DNA from: Lojkania enalia
Lineage: Eukaryota > Ascomycota > Dothideomycetes > Pleosporales
DNA length: 64,000 nucleotides
Direction: 5' to 3'
Assembly: GCA_010094045.1 (NCBI GenBank)
Contig: ML986680.1
Span: 62,001-126,000 of the forward strand
In this document: positions 46,756 to 58,379 of the stretch, in pieces
How the letters are laid out: every line of letters starts with the position of its first letter
Numbering within the stretch: the stretch's first letter is position 1
Made by a program: the position numbers and the translations under genes
The notes under the pieces: model-generated
Databases searched by the model: none
Told to the model about the DNA's origin: nothing
What the model saw: the letters and a program-made list of their open reading frames with translations, nothing else

Positions 46756-47097
46756 AGAGAGGTGTTGAGCCCTAACTTTGAGACAGAAGACGCTGTGCCG
46801 TGAAGCGAAAAGCTCAGGACTTAGCTCTAGTCATCCACGAATCATGAAACCGGTCTTCGCTGACGCTTCGCCCAAAAAGAACGCTTCTCTCGGAGTCGGC
46901 AAATGGCGGGTCATTTCACCCAAAAGCGTAGTTTGCCGGCCTGAACCATTTTTGACGGCATCCATTGACTTTTCATCAATGTAGCATTTGCTTTGTTTCT
47001 CCCTGGAAATCAGTCCCTCAAGCGACAGGTCTATGGCGGAACCGGAGCGACGTCGCCGAAGGCCGGCCGTGTATGTCAACACTCCGAGAGCCGCTTC

Positions 47098-49520
47098 ATG
47101 TCGGGTTATCTGCCGCTAACTCCGATCCCCAGATCATGTACTCTCTGTAGGAGACGAAAGTTACGCTGCAATCGAGAAACCCCCTGTAGCAACTGCTTAC
47201 GATCCAAAACTTCAATTTGTGTGTATGAGAACTATTCTCAACCTCCCCAAAGGCAGGTCGACAATGCTTCAACAATCAGTACAGCCTCGACTCCTGGAAG
47301 TCAAGTCTCCCAGGATTTTGAGGCGATGAGGAATAGAGTAAGCTTGATTTTCATCTAGAGTATAAGATTTTGATTTCTTCGAACTGCGGTCTTCAGGGTT
47401 TCAAAGCCCTAGCAAAGCGGCTTGCTAACTACACCCCAAACCCCTGCAGATCAGTCAACTTGAAGACCAATTATCCAAGTTAACCACAAAAACCACGACA
47501 ATTCCCCATACGATGGCCCAGACTTCGAGTTCCAGTTCTAGCTTTGAAATACACGAATCACGCATAGGAAGTGATTTCTTCTTCCACCATGAGAGTCGAT
47601 TACTGGGAGAAGCTGCACTTATCTCGCGAGGGGTTACGCACAAAAAGCGCCTATTTGGTCAAAGCCATTGGGTTAACTCTGTAATTCACGTGAGCCTCCA
47701 TATACCTAATGATATTCTCTGAATGTTGTCAAATAAGGTAACACTGACAAGCAATATGGCTAGAAGATTCGAGATCTTGTCGAAATGCTTGACCCATATC
47801 TACGGGAAGAGTCTTCAAGGACCCTCCACGACGTACAGAGATGCAAGGCTCTCGGAAGAGTCATTAAATCCCGTCGCGCGCCTCAGTGGCCGTCGCCACC
47901 TACGGCTGAGTTGCCATCAAAGAGCATTGCTGACGAACTCATTGACTGCTATTTAAAGACTATAGAAACAGTTTATCGAATATTACATATTCCAAGCTTC
48001 AGAAGAGATTACGAGGCAATTTGGACTGCGGATACCGAGCCGAAGGCGGAATTTCTTGTTCAACTCAAGCTTGTACTGGCTATTGGAGCCTTGACGTACG
48101 ATGAGCAATTCTCCATGCGCACGTCAGCTATGCGATGGACTTATGAAGCACAAACATGGCTTGCAGGACCGGGGATAAAGAAAAGACTCGGAATTTCCCT
48201 CTTGCAGACAAGCATACTCCTCCTACTTGCTCGAGAATCAATTGCTATTGATGGATCTTTCATCTGGATCTCGACCGGAGAGCTACTACGCCTTGCAGTG
48301 TACATGGGCCTGCATCGAGACGCTCTGCGCCTCCCAAGAAGGACCTTCTACGAGGCCGAGATGCGCCGCAGGTTGTGGAACACAATTTTGGAATTAATTC
48401 TCCAGTCGAGCATCACTTCTGGTGGGCCCCCATTTATCTCCATTGAAGATTTCGATACCGAGCCGCCAAGAAATCTTGATGACAACCAGCTCGAAGCCGA
48501 GGAGGCTATGCCGAAGCATGAGAGTGAATATACACAGACGTCCACAGCTATTGCTCTTCGGAAAACCCTGCCAATCCGCCTTGCAATCGCCAAATTCCTT
48601 AATAATCTAGGTTCACGCAGCACATATCAAGACACCTTGCGACTCGATGCAGAACTAAGAGAAGCATATAAAGTTTTGTGTCAGACGCTACAAAGATATA
48701 AATCCAATACAGGGCAAGCTCCTTCGGACTTTGAGATACGTACGGTAGAGCTTATTATGCACCGTTATATCATCGCTCTTCATATCCCATTTTATAGTGG
48801 AAGCTTCAACACGAGCACTTTTGCGTTCTCGCGGAAAGCTGTTATTGATGCTTCTATGAAGATCTGGTACGCAGCATTCCCGCCGTCGTCCATGATGACT
48901 CCTGCGTCCCGCAGTAACACGCCAAGCCTTCACAAGGACTACCTTGCTCGACTCACCACTAGCGGCGCTGGCTTCTTTCACATTGTTCCGTTTCAAGCGG
49001 TTTTCAACATAGCTGTTGAGCTCAAGACACAACTACAGGAAGAGGAGAATCCTGGACTAGGTCCTGTGCTAATGCGGTTTGATCTGCTTTCAGTGCTGGA
49101 TGACGCGAAGGAATGGTTTTTGCGAAGTATGAGGGCTGGAGAAGTTAATATGAAATGCCTCCTGCTTTTGAATCTACTTCGCGCGAGAATCAATGGATTT
49201 ATGGGAAGAGTTTCGAAAGAAGACTGTGGCAATTTATTAAACTCGGCGGCGCAAGAAGCGTTGCAGACGAGCTTGTCAATACTGGAGGAAATGGCGGCCC
49301 AGGGGGACGGATTTGACATAGATTCGTTGGACATGTCCGATTTAATGGAAGACTGGGACTTGATGGTAAGTATCAAGAAGAACAAAGTTTCGCGTGTTTG
49401 AAGGATACTTACTGTCAATAGCAGATGAATATAGAGCCAATGGGCTGGGTTTTCAATGACGACACTACGCAAGAGTTGTCATTTTGGGGAAGAATGACGA
49501 CGGAGAATCCATTCTGCTGA
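47098..49520 (+). CDS. Zn2Cys6 transcription factor with fungal middle-homology domain
   Basis: 725 aa from four exons (47098-47337, 47450-47689, 47764-49365, 49425-49520; using the TAG acceptor at 49422 would add one Gln). The zinc cluster is at about residues 14-42: SCTLCRRRKLRCN then PCSNCLRSKTSIC. A coiled-coil start, ISQLEDQLSKL, follows the first intron. The fungal_trans domain covers about 200-450 with DELIDCYLKTIETVYRILH, IPSFRRDYEAIW, GELLRLAVYMGLHRDA and FYEAEMRRRLWNTILELIL. The frame upstream of 47098 stays open for a while; the ATG was chosen because it sits just before the finger. Divergent neighbour is the MCT-like transporter, with a symmetric CGG array between them. Confidence 0.9.
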
Positions 49521-50487
49521 TAGTGAGAGCTTGGGTACGTAAATTTTCTTTTCGAGGAAATCAAGCAATCTGATAATTCGACGTTAGGTTACAGCCTATA
49601 GCTCTAATCGTATTGTTACATTCTAGCCTTGTATTAGATTATTTTGATTATTCGACTACTGAATCAGCAAGGCCAATATTCTCCCGAACAGTATTGCTTC
49701 TAAATTATGTCCCTTTTAATACTGCAAAGCACTAAACTTTCGCTTCTAGAGATCATGGTCTCTTCACGACGCAAGTGAAGATTATCATGTTCGGGGCAGG
49801 CTTCCCGGTTAAGATGCTCGCATGCTGTCTAGTTTTCTCCGCCGCCCGTGCCATGATAGTGATCAAGCATCGTGTCTCCTGCTCGCACAACTAATTTTTC
49901 CTCGCGGGTGGAGCCAAGAGCTAATGTCAAATTTAGGATTGACGAAGCTGATTATGGTAAGACTAAAACACTAGAGTCCAATCGATCGGCACGCTAAGAT
50001 GCATCGTATTTCGTATCTCGTGTTCTAGCGTCACGAACCTTCAACCCGATTTTCCATTGTTTGTTACCATCTGCTGTTACTCAGGACAAAGAGTCGCCGG
50101 TCTTTGCCAATAGACGCTTACTTGTAGAAGTTGAATATCGTAAGTGCATACTAGTTAAGCAGACCTCACAGCCTCAAAATGTATTGAAAGTCGGCGTGAC
50201 CTTTCCTCCATAGGCGCGGAATCGGGTTGGGACCCTGCTAATGGGCCCCATATCTTAGCCCGCCAAGCTAAAATACGAAGCCCCCTTGATTTTATGTCGT
50301 CTTCTAATTCGTCCACCATGGTTCACTACCCGCTCTTGAAATGGCGAGATCATGAGTCCTCGACCGGTGAAAGGAGAGTGGAGAGCATTGCGGCCTTGGC
50401 CGCGGCTTGAGCGTTGAAGTTAAAATAACCTTGATACCGCGTCTCTAGCCTCGCGTTGACATCGCTCCTCTTCGACACGCGACGACA
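49521..50487. other. Intergenic
   Basis: About 970 bp. 3' flank of the Zn2Cys6 gene and promoter of the proline-rich membrane protein. No gene recognised. Confidence 0.5.
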
Positions 50488-52182
50488 ATGGCAATGGTAT
50501 GGCCACAGGCGCATCCGGTTATTTGGCTGGCAATGCTGCTTAGCACGGCCAGCGTCCAGGCTAGCTTCTGGACCGTGACGAGCAACTTTGAGTATTCTAT
50601 GTCGGTGGAGACTACTCAATATACTTGGCGCGAAACCCCCAACTTCTATACCTATACCGAGACGCGCACCATTAGTCCTGGCGTAACACCAACTGGAGAA
50701 CCGGTTTCTACCTCGACATATGATAGCTATGTCTATGATATGCTCGTTATCTACCAATACTTCGACTCTGGCGCTGTCGATGACTCCGATCTTCTTCCCG
50801 AAACCACGTGTTGCGATTTCAGCACATCAGACACCTACACAGTCCTGGTGATGCCAGTGACCTACACGGCGCCCAGTTCGTGTCCTACCTCTTTTACATT
50901 CAGCACGTATGAGACTATCTATGCACCCACCGACGTCTACCCCCAATTGGAGCCAACCAGTACTGAGATCGAACCGGCATCGACATATCGGTCGTACGTT
51001 TATAAACCCACCGAGACATGGTTCTTAACAGAGAGCGCGGCACCAATTACAACAGAATCGGAATTTGCCTATTCTTACTATATCAGAAGCTGCTCTAACC
51101 CAGACGACAACGCCTTACCGACATACTCATACTCCTACTCATACCCGCGATATACTCCATCGAGTGGTGGTGACGGTGGCTCGGTTACATACGAGTACTG
51201 CATTGGATACGGCTGCGATTCGCTCAAAGTCTGGGTTATTGTTCTTGCTGTCGTCCTTCCCACTCTTTTCGTCCTCGGATGGATCGAATCATGGTTCTGG
51301 TTCCGCCGACTCATGGTTGGGAAAAGCGCTTTGAGATTTGGTACAATTTCTTGGATAATGATATCGCTTTGGGTAGCTTGCTTCACGCGCTCTCAGCCTG
51401 CGCGCAGCAAGGAAGACCAGAAGCTCCTGCGTCAACAGTGGAACGCAATGTCCAGCGGAACAGCTTTCAAGCTCTGGTGGAAATGGGGTTTCAAGCATAA
51501 ATACCCAGAAGAAATTCTAGGGAAATATGACAGGAGCACGATTGGCATCGTGCGTCCAGGGCAACCGCCAATCACCCAGCAGAATCCATTATCAATCGGG
51601 TATAATGGTGGACCGCCTCCTCCCGGAACATCACCTGGGGGACCACCTCCAGTTTATCTCGATCAGAATGGCAAACCCCTAGTGTCCCAACCATACCCCG
51701 CATACTTTGAACAAAGCAAGGAGGCACATATGTCGACCATGTCAATGCCAACGCCTCCACCAGGGCAAAATGTTGTATACTTCACCGTTGGGCCTGGACA
51801 ACCTATCCCCCCTGGTGCTGTACCAGTTCCGGCATCATTCAATCCGACACAACCACCACCGCCGACGAATGCCTCCGAGGTAGCATCGTCTCCTGTTTCC
51901 GAAATGTCGAATACACCTTTCCAGACACCCGCACAGCCTTATATCCCACCGCAGCAGTACGCAGGCAGTCCCCCTCCACCAGGCCCGATTGGTACCCCGT
52001 CACCACAGCAATATGCCGCCACTCCTATGCCCTCCGGGACCGTGATATCGCCATCGCCGCCTCCAACGAATGTATCCGAGGTTTCAGCACACCCAGTAAG
52101 CCCGGCGCCACAAGCACAGGGTGCTTACCTTCCACCATCGAATTCGCAAGGACTGCCACAGCAGCCGCCGAATCAAAACTAA
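50488..52182 (+). CDS. Single-pass membrane protein, Ser/Thr/Tyr-rich ectodomain and Pro-rich cytoplasmic tail
   Basis: Intronless, 564 aa. A signal peptide (about residues 1-26) leads to an outside part of about 220 residues rich in Thr, Ser and Tyr, with many YxxYxY runs (PTYSYSYSYPRY) and cysteines (TCCDF, SSCPTS, RSCSNPD, YCIGYGCDS). One membrane segment (VWVIVLAVVLPTLFVLGWI, about 250-270) follows, and a second hydrophobic patch (FGTISWIMISLWVACF) may touch or re-enter the membrane. The tail contains a PPxY motif (GGPPPVY), the type bound by WW domains of Rsp5-like ubiquitin ligases, and two copies of PPPTNxSEV. No WSC, kinase or enzymatic domain. It resembles uncharacterised fungal cell-surface sensor-like proteins; the role is inferred only from layout. 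Confidence 0.85.
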   Translation: MAMVWPQAHPVIWLAMLLSTASVQASFWTVTSNFEYSMSVETTQYTWRETPNFYTYTETRTISPGVTPTGEPVSTSTYDSYVYDMLVIYQYFDSGAVDDSDLLPETTCCDFSTSDTYTVLVMPVTYTAPSSCPTSFTFSTYETIYAPTDVYPQLEPTSTEIEPASTYRSYVYKPTETWFLTESAAPITTESEFAYSYYIRSCSNPDDNALPTYSYSYSYPRYTPSSGGDGGSVTYEYCIGYGCDSLKVWVIVLAVVLPTLFVLGWIESWFWFRRLMVGKSALRFGTISWIMISLWVACFTRSQPARSKEDQKLLRQQWNAMSSGTAFKLWWKWGFKHKYPEEILGKYDRSTIGIVRPGQPPITQQNPLSIGYNGGPPPPGTSPGGPPPVYLDQNGKPLVSQPYPAYFEQSKEAHMSTMSMPTPPPGQNVVYFTVGPGQPIPPGAVPVPASFNPTQPPPPTNASEVASSPVSEMSNTPFQTPAQPYIPPQQYAGSPPPPGPIGTPSPQQYAATPMPSGTVISPSPPPTNVSEVSAHPVSPAPQAQGAYLPPSNSQGLPQQPPNQN

Positions 52183-53081
52183 ATTCTGCAGTATCTATCG
52201 GAGGAATCGATACAATTTTGAAATCGTTTAGCGAGGGAAGGACAGAATATTTGTATTGGAAATATGATACCAGCCATTTGGCATGCTTTGACATCTCCTT
52301 CGGAGGACGATTTTGGATAAGTACTACTTGATAATTGATATTAGTAATAAATGACCGCAAGTCGTCGACGAGTCTCAATGCGTTTTTAAATATTTTCGCA
52401 ACATTTCCCGCCTCGCTAGTGTAATTAAAATGCAGTGAAAATCCTAAATGTGGCCTAATGTTTTCGTCACGGATCGGTTCCCTTTACCAGCTTAGCTATT
52501 TCCATAATTCATGTTGCAATCTTTTCGCGGCCCACTCCGTCCGTTTTTATAAAAGGTGACGGTAGAAGTATCAGATAGCTGCTCACGTGATTATCGCTTC
52601 ATCGCCGAAACTTACCCTATATAAACTCTCCAGCTTCGCGCGCCGATCCACTCCGACTCCAAACACGCCGTCCCAAAGGGAACAACGACCATTGGTGTTT
52701 CGACATGGGGTAGGTAATCTACGCTACCATATTGAACTATCCACTAATCCATCCCAGTGATAATCATGTGATGTGCTCGATTCAATCAAGGCCCCTTCGA
52801 AATTGGTGCAACAATCAATAAATGCCATGGGGCTAGTATCCAAGCCTCTCAAGACTCAAAGGAACCTTGGCCTCTCTAGAGGTTAGGAGTTGGAAGGTCA
52901 AGTCTCGAGAGAACTTCAATATTAATGTACCGCATCTGCAGAGATCGGCAACATAATCTATGAATTCTGTGCTGAAGATGACCATCTCATAGCACACTTT
53001 ATTCCTAAACATTGTTTGCGGGGCATAGCATTAAAATTCCTCAACCAATAACTGAAACGGCAATTCTGAGGCTTTAGTTAA
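52183..53081. other. Intergenic
   Basis: About 900 bp with no recognised gene. Confidence 0.5.
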
Positions 53082-53705
53082 ACATGTCGGATATTGCGCG
53101 CAGAATTCTTCCCCATCTACTCTCACAGTACAAAGGCTTCAATCAAGGATTGCGATCTCTATCATTTCTCAGCAACTTTCTATTCATCAAACGACCCAGA
53201 AGTCATGAGAGTCCATACAAAAAACTTCGCAACCAAGATATCTACCCACCCTCTACAACCATCTAAGTGCGCTGATGCGCTACGACTTATCAAACTTTGT
53301 ACTTACGCCAAAGATCTGTGGGATAGGCTCCTGGGTCAGCGTTACGATCATGAAAATCTAGTGGGGAACTTATATGACCTTCACGAATTCGGACAGGCAT
53401 GGCAACACTATTTTGTGGAACGCATAGCGAAAATAAGGTTTGACACTTATGCATGGAAAGTGCCATTTACATATAGCTTCATGATATTGCAGCGAGATAA
53501 ATTGTTCGTTGATATGGCTATCTACACTGAATATTTGGAGGATTGGAGGGATGAAGGAAGGCCTTTTCGTATTGCAAACAAGAGACTCGTACGAAATTCT
53601 GGTCTTTTAAAACTGCCCGGTCGATTCGGGAGCCTTCATAAGCAGAAAAAAAAATCTCGAATTTGCAACCTGCCGTATTCCGAGCAAGTCAAGTTAGGCT
53701 TATGA
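53082..53705 (+). pseudogene. Unrecognised open frame without a proper start
   Basis: A 200-codon open frame with protein-like content (KCADALRLIKLCTYAKDLWD, RYDHENLVGNLYDLHEFG, DTYAWKVPFTYSFMILQ) but no ATG at its 5' end: a TAA lies directly before 53082 and the ATG at 53084 is in another frame. It may be an exon, a frameshifted gene or a fragment. The order of helices is faintly like the part after a BTB fold, but I do not recognise a family. The C-terminal tail is basic (LHKQKKKSRIC). Confidence 0.3.
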
Positions 53706-54360
53706 GAAACCTATTACATTCCTACAGGTGCCTCTATTAGACTAAGCTATTATAGCCTCAGAAAATCGTCTATGTTAGCTGTAAGTATGTGTTTTCCTGC
53801 TACAGAGCACGTATTACGAAGCAAATTCAATGAGAATAGATAGTATTCAAGAACACTACGGTTTCCTATTTAGCTGCCACAAGCCTGATAATCAGGACAC
53901 CCTACCGTTTATATAGCTATAGATGCTAGACTTAGCATAATTTTTGGTTTATCTTTCAGCAAATGTGATAGGTATTGCATTTAGATGTGCTACATTGTAG
54001 TGCATATCCACATCTATGCGGGTACATTTATAGTCTCATGGGGCAATGGTAAAATTCGGGAATGTGGGAATATGTAGTTAAGAAGTAATCTTACCCGTAA
54101 ATCAAGTATAGTTGAAAAATTTATTTCTATTCTTAAGGAGTCAAAAATTCCTCGTAATTCACGAACATAAATGATCTACTCCGACTAAATCCGGCTCATT
54201 ATTAACGAGTGGGCCCCAGTGGATTTTTGGAGACATCCGACTCCGTTAGTGCGTATGCCTTTAAACTACTATACTAGAAGTATTCTTCGAATATGATTCA
54301 TCAACAATGAATGGCATTTCATTACGTTGGAAAAACCCTAGATTCATCAATCTAAATCCT
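53706..54360. other. AT-rich intergenic
   Basis: Strongly AT-rich, stops in every frame, nothing recognised. Confidence 0.5.
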
Positions 54361-55077
54361 TTACTTACCCCGCTGCCATTTCGTCATATCAGCTCTACAC
54401 ATAGGACATCTAGAACTATACTTTGCCCATTCTTTGATTCAAGACTTGCAAAATGCGTGCTTGCACACCTTTAGCTTAACAGATTTCATTCTCTTGTTAT
54501 GACATATAGCGCAATCTTCTTCTGGAGTCTCAGTGGTTTCGGTTCCCGTCACGCAGCTTATATCAATGGTTGGTATCTGTTTTGGTGTACTAGAGTTGAC
54601 GAGACTACCTTGAGCAATACGGAGGTGATTAATTATTTCAAGACACCTTGGATCGAGAGAATCCTTGATGCCGAGATAACTAAGACCTCCAAGGGCTACC
54701 AGATTGCCAATCCTAAGAGCAAGGTCATTTTCTTCCAATCCGGGACATTGTTCAATATTTGTTTCCGAAAGGAGAGATTGTACTATGCTATGTACATCCA
54801 TAGAAGAGAGATGTGCTCTAACTCTAGAAGATACATCGGGCCTATTATACAGACGATTCCAAATCTCCGAATAATATGAAACAGTTCCATCCAACGACCT
54901 GAAAGAGGAATCAACAACTATCATCGCAATGAATGCAAAGCAAGCTATAATGCAGCCAACATCGCTGGGATTCTCGGCTAAGTCATCTCGGGCAAGCGCA
55001 TAATTCATATCCGGAATTCGGATAACGCGTAGATACCTCCGGCTGCGGTTCTGTGGGAGTGGTTTTAAGTTTGGCAT
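54361..55077 (-). pseudogene. C-terminal RING-finger protein with TGA at the sixth zinc-ligand position
   Basis: The ATG at 55077 opens a frame of 212 codons to a TGA at 54441-54439; the same frame continues 25 codons to a TAA at 54361. The RING reads CAIC (Cys189, Cys192), then VCKHAFC (Cys205, His207, Cys210), then Lys-Ser-TGA, then CPMC. TGA is codon 213, exactly two residues after Cys210, where the sixth ligand Cys must be. The rest of the protein has a hydrophobic stretch (CIIACFAFIAMIVV, about 42-55) and a helical middle. As written, the product lacks half its RING and cannot act as an E3 ligase. A point mutation from TGT or TGC, or a base error, is the simplest reading. Confidence 0.65.
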
Positions 55078-56914
55078 ACTTATTAATTACGATATGGTTG
55101 AGTGTGATGCTGCGACCTTTTATTTTTGCTTTTGTCCAACGGTCTATATAAATCTTTTGCCGGCTCAGCATAGTTTATATGCATTGTATTCTACGTTGTC
55201 AAAGTTAAGGCCCTCAAATAATCCTACATTTTCAGCTACCGAAGCCACTGTTCCTGTGCAACATCAATCGCATTGTTCACGTATCATGACTCCGTCACAC
55301 GCCTCATAGAGGGGCCTACAACATCTCTTTTTATTCTGAACTATTATATCACAATTGACATAGATGTAGATTAATAAAATTATGTTGCTCATTATTCCGT
55401 AGTATGATTTATCAATTGCTTTTCCATTCCAGTACTAACCTAGGATTAAACCTTTCCCTGGACTTAAATCTTACCGTAAAGTTTGGCAAAAGCCAAGTTA
55501 CACAATACGCACTCGGCTTCTCCGCTTCCAGATTTCACTAGTGGTAAAAGGCTTTAAACAAATCCCAGAAACTGATGCAGCGATAATGAAACTATAATGA
55601 AACAGGAAAGTAGCCTATCGCAAACTATCATCAAAATACCGTTCTGGTGATTTAAGTTGTTGTGGAATGATACTATAACGAAGCCCAGGACTGCGGAAAA
55701 CGTTCGTGTATGATATGTACACTACGTTCTGAACCCCATGGCTAGAGCAAAGTGTCGCTGTTTCACTCAAAATACTTGGCGCAATTATCTATGCCGACGA
55801 CAGGTTCTAGGGGAAGTTTGCGGGGAACGACCAATGTACACGGAGCTGATGAGCAAAAGATATGAAATGGTGGCTTGCTACCACGGAGGAAATGGCCCTT
55901 TCGGAGAGCTAAACCATGTTTAATAGAGAGACCTACATAAAAACCCATCAGTATATTATCTAACTAATTAATATATAACAATGCTGGATGTGGCTTTTAA
56001 CCTTTCGTACAAGACCGAGTATCTGCCATCAGTTCATTTAGTTGAGAATCCCACAAACGGACACATCTTCATCTTCTTTTGGACTATGTCAAGTTCATTT
56101 GCCTGATGAGCCTTTTCTGTTAGAAAGACTTTTGCTGCCATCAATTGCCGCAGCTCTTTCAAATATACACTCGACAGGGCAGTAAAGTTCTCAATATCCT
56201 TGGGTTCTTTAGTTCCTAGGTTAGTAGCTATGCAAGTGGTTTGCGGTATGGTCTTTTGAATTAAACCTAGACGGAGGACTCTATGGAGTCTATTGCCCTC
56301 TCCACTGATATCCAGAACCTTATGCTCCTACTCTACTTTATTTTATCCTCTCCCATTTGATCGTGGCCGGGCACCTATGAGTTTTATCACCAATCAAGAC
56401 TCATACAACTCGGCTTGGTTTAGGGACGTCTTATTATTCCTAGGATCAAGGCCTCAGATATTGATTCTGCAATAGCGGAAAAAGAACCAACCTGGATGCA
56501 TGCTCTAATTAGGCGGCTTTAATAATTTTTCCGCCCTTCTAAATACCGCAGAGAACATATCTTGTCAAACGCCCTTGGTTCCGGAGGCTCTCGCTAATCT
56601 CTTAGTCATATAAACTACAAGTTGTTACGTGGGTGAAAATGTAGAAGCTAAAATGAAGAACTCATCTGCTAGGCCCTTGTATGAATAAACGATAACCATA
56701 AATCTATAATCACGACCATTCTCCGTTAGAACAGTTGAGGTATCAAGAATAAAAGCTATTAATAATGCTGACTTTGCGGGTAGTACAGGTATATCTATAG
56801 AGGGAACATTATTGCTCTACTATACTGCTAATATTTAATTGAGAATGTAAATTTCCTTTTTTTCTTCCTATCGTTCGAGGTAGCAAGATCACGTAGTTTG
56901 GACCCCTCACTAAG
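55078..56914. other. Long AT-rich stretch
   Basis: About 1.8 kb. Short open frames only, none with a family match. Probably decayed sequence. Confidence 0.45.
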
Positions 56915-57457
56915 ATGGCTGACAATATCAATGTTAATCACCCAACTCGGGAGTTGCAAACTGCAAAATCATCTTTTCTAATTATTGAAGATTTCGTAAA
57001 GCTCTACCCACACCATCATAAATAGGTCGAAGCAGTTTTCAGAATCTATTGTATTCCCGCTAAAGAGGTCATCTAAAACAATACGTTAGGGCCTAACACG
57101 CAAGAGTCTATCCGAGAATTTAAGGCTATTAATTGGAATGGTAGACTGAATGAAATGTCACGGCCCAATAAATGCTTAAACATCAAGCCCTTTACCAATT
57201 TAATAAAATATGGAACGACATCAAAGCCGCCATGGGCAGTCTCGCGGCCCTGTCTTCTCACGGACTTCGCATGGCGGTCTTCCGTGGGAGGAAATTTTCC
57301 GGTGTGCAGGTGGCCGTTCTGAGCGCAAGCTCAAGTATTGCTTCTATTATCGAACGGCTCATGTCAGAGCAACCCGAATACGCGTGGCCAACTAACAACA
57401 TGGAGGCGCAATTCGATGCTTAAAGATCCGAAGACCAAGATCCATTTCAGACTTTGA
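56915..57457 (+). pseudogene. Decayed gene, family not recognised
   Basis: From the ATG at 56915 to the TGA at 57455 one frame of 181 codons reads as protein with only three internal stops: YPHHHK-stop-VEAVFRIY, AKEVI-stop-NNTLGPN and CRWPF-stop-AQAQVL. The first two are TAG and TAA that a CAG or CAA would give after one C-to-T change. I do not recognise the family; it could be a transposon-borne or a host gene. Confidence 0.35.
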
Positions 57458-57711
57458 CTCAACTTCTCCTACCGTTTTGTTACTAACCATTCTGTTACCG
57501 GCGCGGTCCCCTCTTGGTTCTTAGATATGTGGACCCACATTTACGAAGAATCTAAGCGGAAAAACCATATATGAACAGATGAGTCCCGGGCAGCCTGGAG
57601 AACCTTATCGGGAACTGTTGGGTAGGTAGTTTACATCTTCCATGTTCCACGTAGCCTGCGGATGTTAATAAAGAGCCGGCAGAGTATAGCGCTTTAGCAA
57701 CTTGTCATGTT

Positions 57712-58026
57712 ATGATTTACGATATAATCTATATTGCGGGTAAATATCTGTATGATAAGAATATATGGCAAATACATAAACATTTAGTAGACTACGCTAC
57801 TTGTAAGTCACCAAATATCGCAGAAATATCTACAGTAGTTGATGTTATTCGTGAGGTCTTACGCTGGGGTGAGTTCTTAGATGGCAATACGGTTCCAGTT
57901 CATAATTGGCGAAACCTAATCCATGGCGCTCACAACGATGAGGACGAGAGCTCCGAAGAGATGGAAGAATTTGAGCCCGCAGAGGCTACAGATGTCGACT
58001 TTGAGGACCGATGCTATCATGATTGA
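57712..58026 (+). CDS. Hypothetical 104-aa protein, possible BTB-domain remnant
   Basis: ATG at 57712 to TGA. The opening YDIIYIAGKYLYDKNIWQIH resembles the last helices of fungal BTB/POZ domains, and the end is acidic (DEDESSEEMEEFEPAEATD). The frame is open a little upstream (LATCH), so it may be the 3' exon or a 3' remnant of a longer gene. The BTB link is weak. Confidence 0.3.
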   Translation: MIYDIIYIAGKYLYDKNIWQIHKHLVDYATCKSPNIAEISTVVDVIREVLRWGEFLDGNTVPVHNWRNLIHGAHNDEDESSEEMEEFEPAEATDVDFEDRCYHD

Positions 58027-58379
58027 TATCGGAATAACCTCCTCCTCCTATGACAAAAAGAAGCAAAAGCGAGTAACATGTACCTGAAACAACTAAAGCC
58101 ATTTTCTAATCGCTCAAAAAGTCTAGGATGGTTGGCACCACCTTGACTAGACTCAAATATCTTGCGAATACTGACATATTAAGAACCCTTGGAGTTATAC
58201 ATGCGAGTAGCTACATGGGAAAAACTGCGCACTACCAATTACATGTTTCTTTGGCTCAAGATAGTATATTTCCAAGATTAGAGGTTGGTTTATTCATACC
58301 ATCCTCCCCTGTCAAACCCAACAGTGATTGGGGCCGCCTTGATACTGCTCGCTAGTATCCACCAACATCATAATTCTTT

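Noticed and set aside
54439..54441. Selenocysteine at the RING TGA
   Set aside because: Ascomycetes lack known selenocysteine machinery and a RING zinc ligand is not a known selenocysteine site; mutation or base error is simpler.
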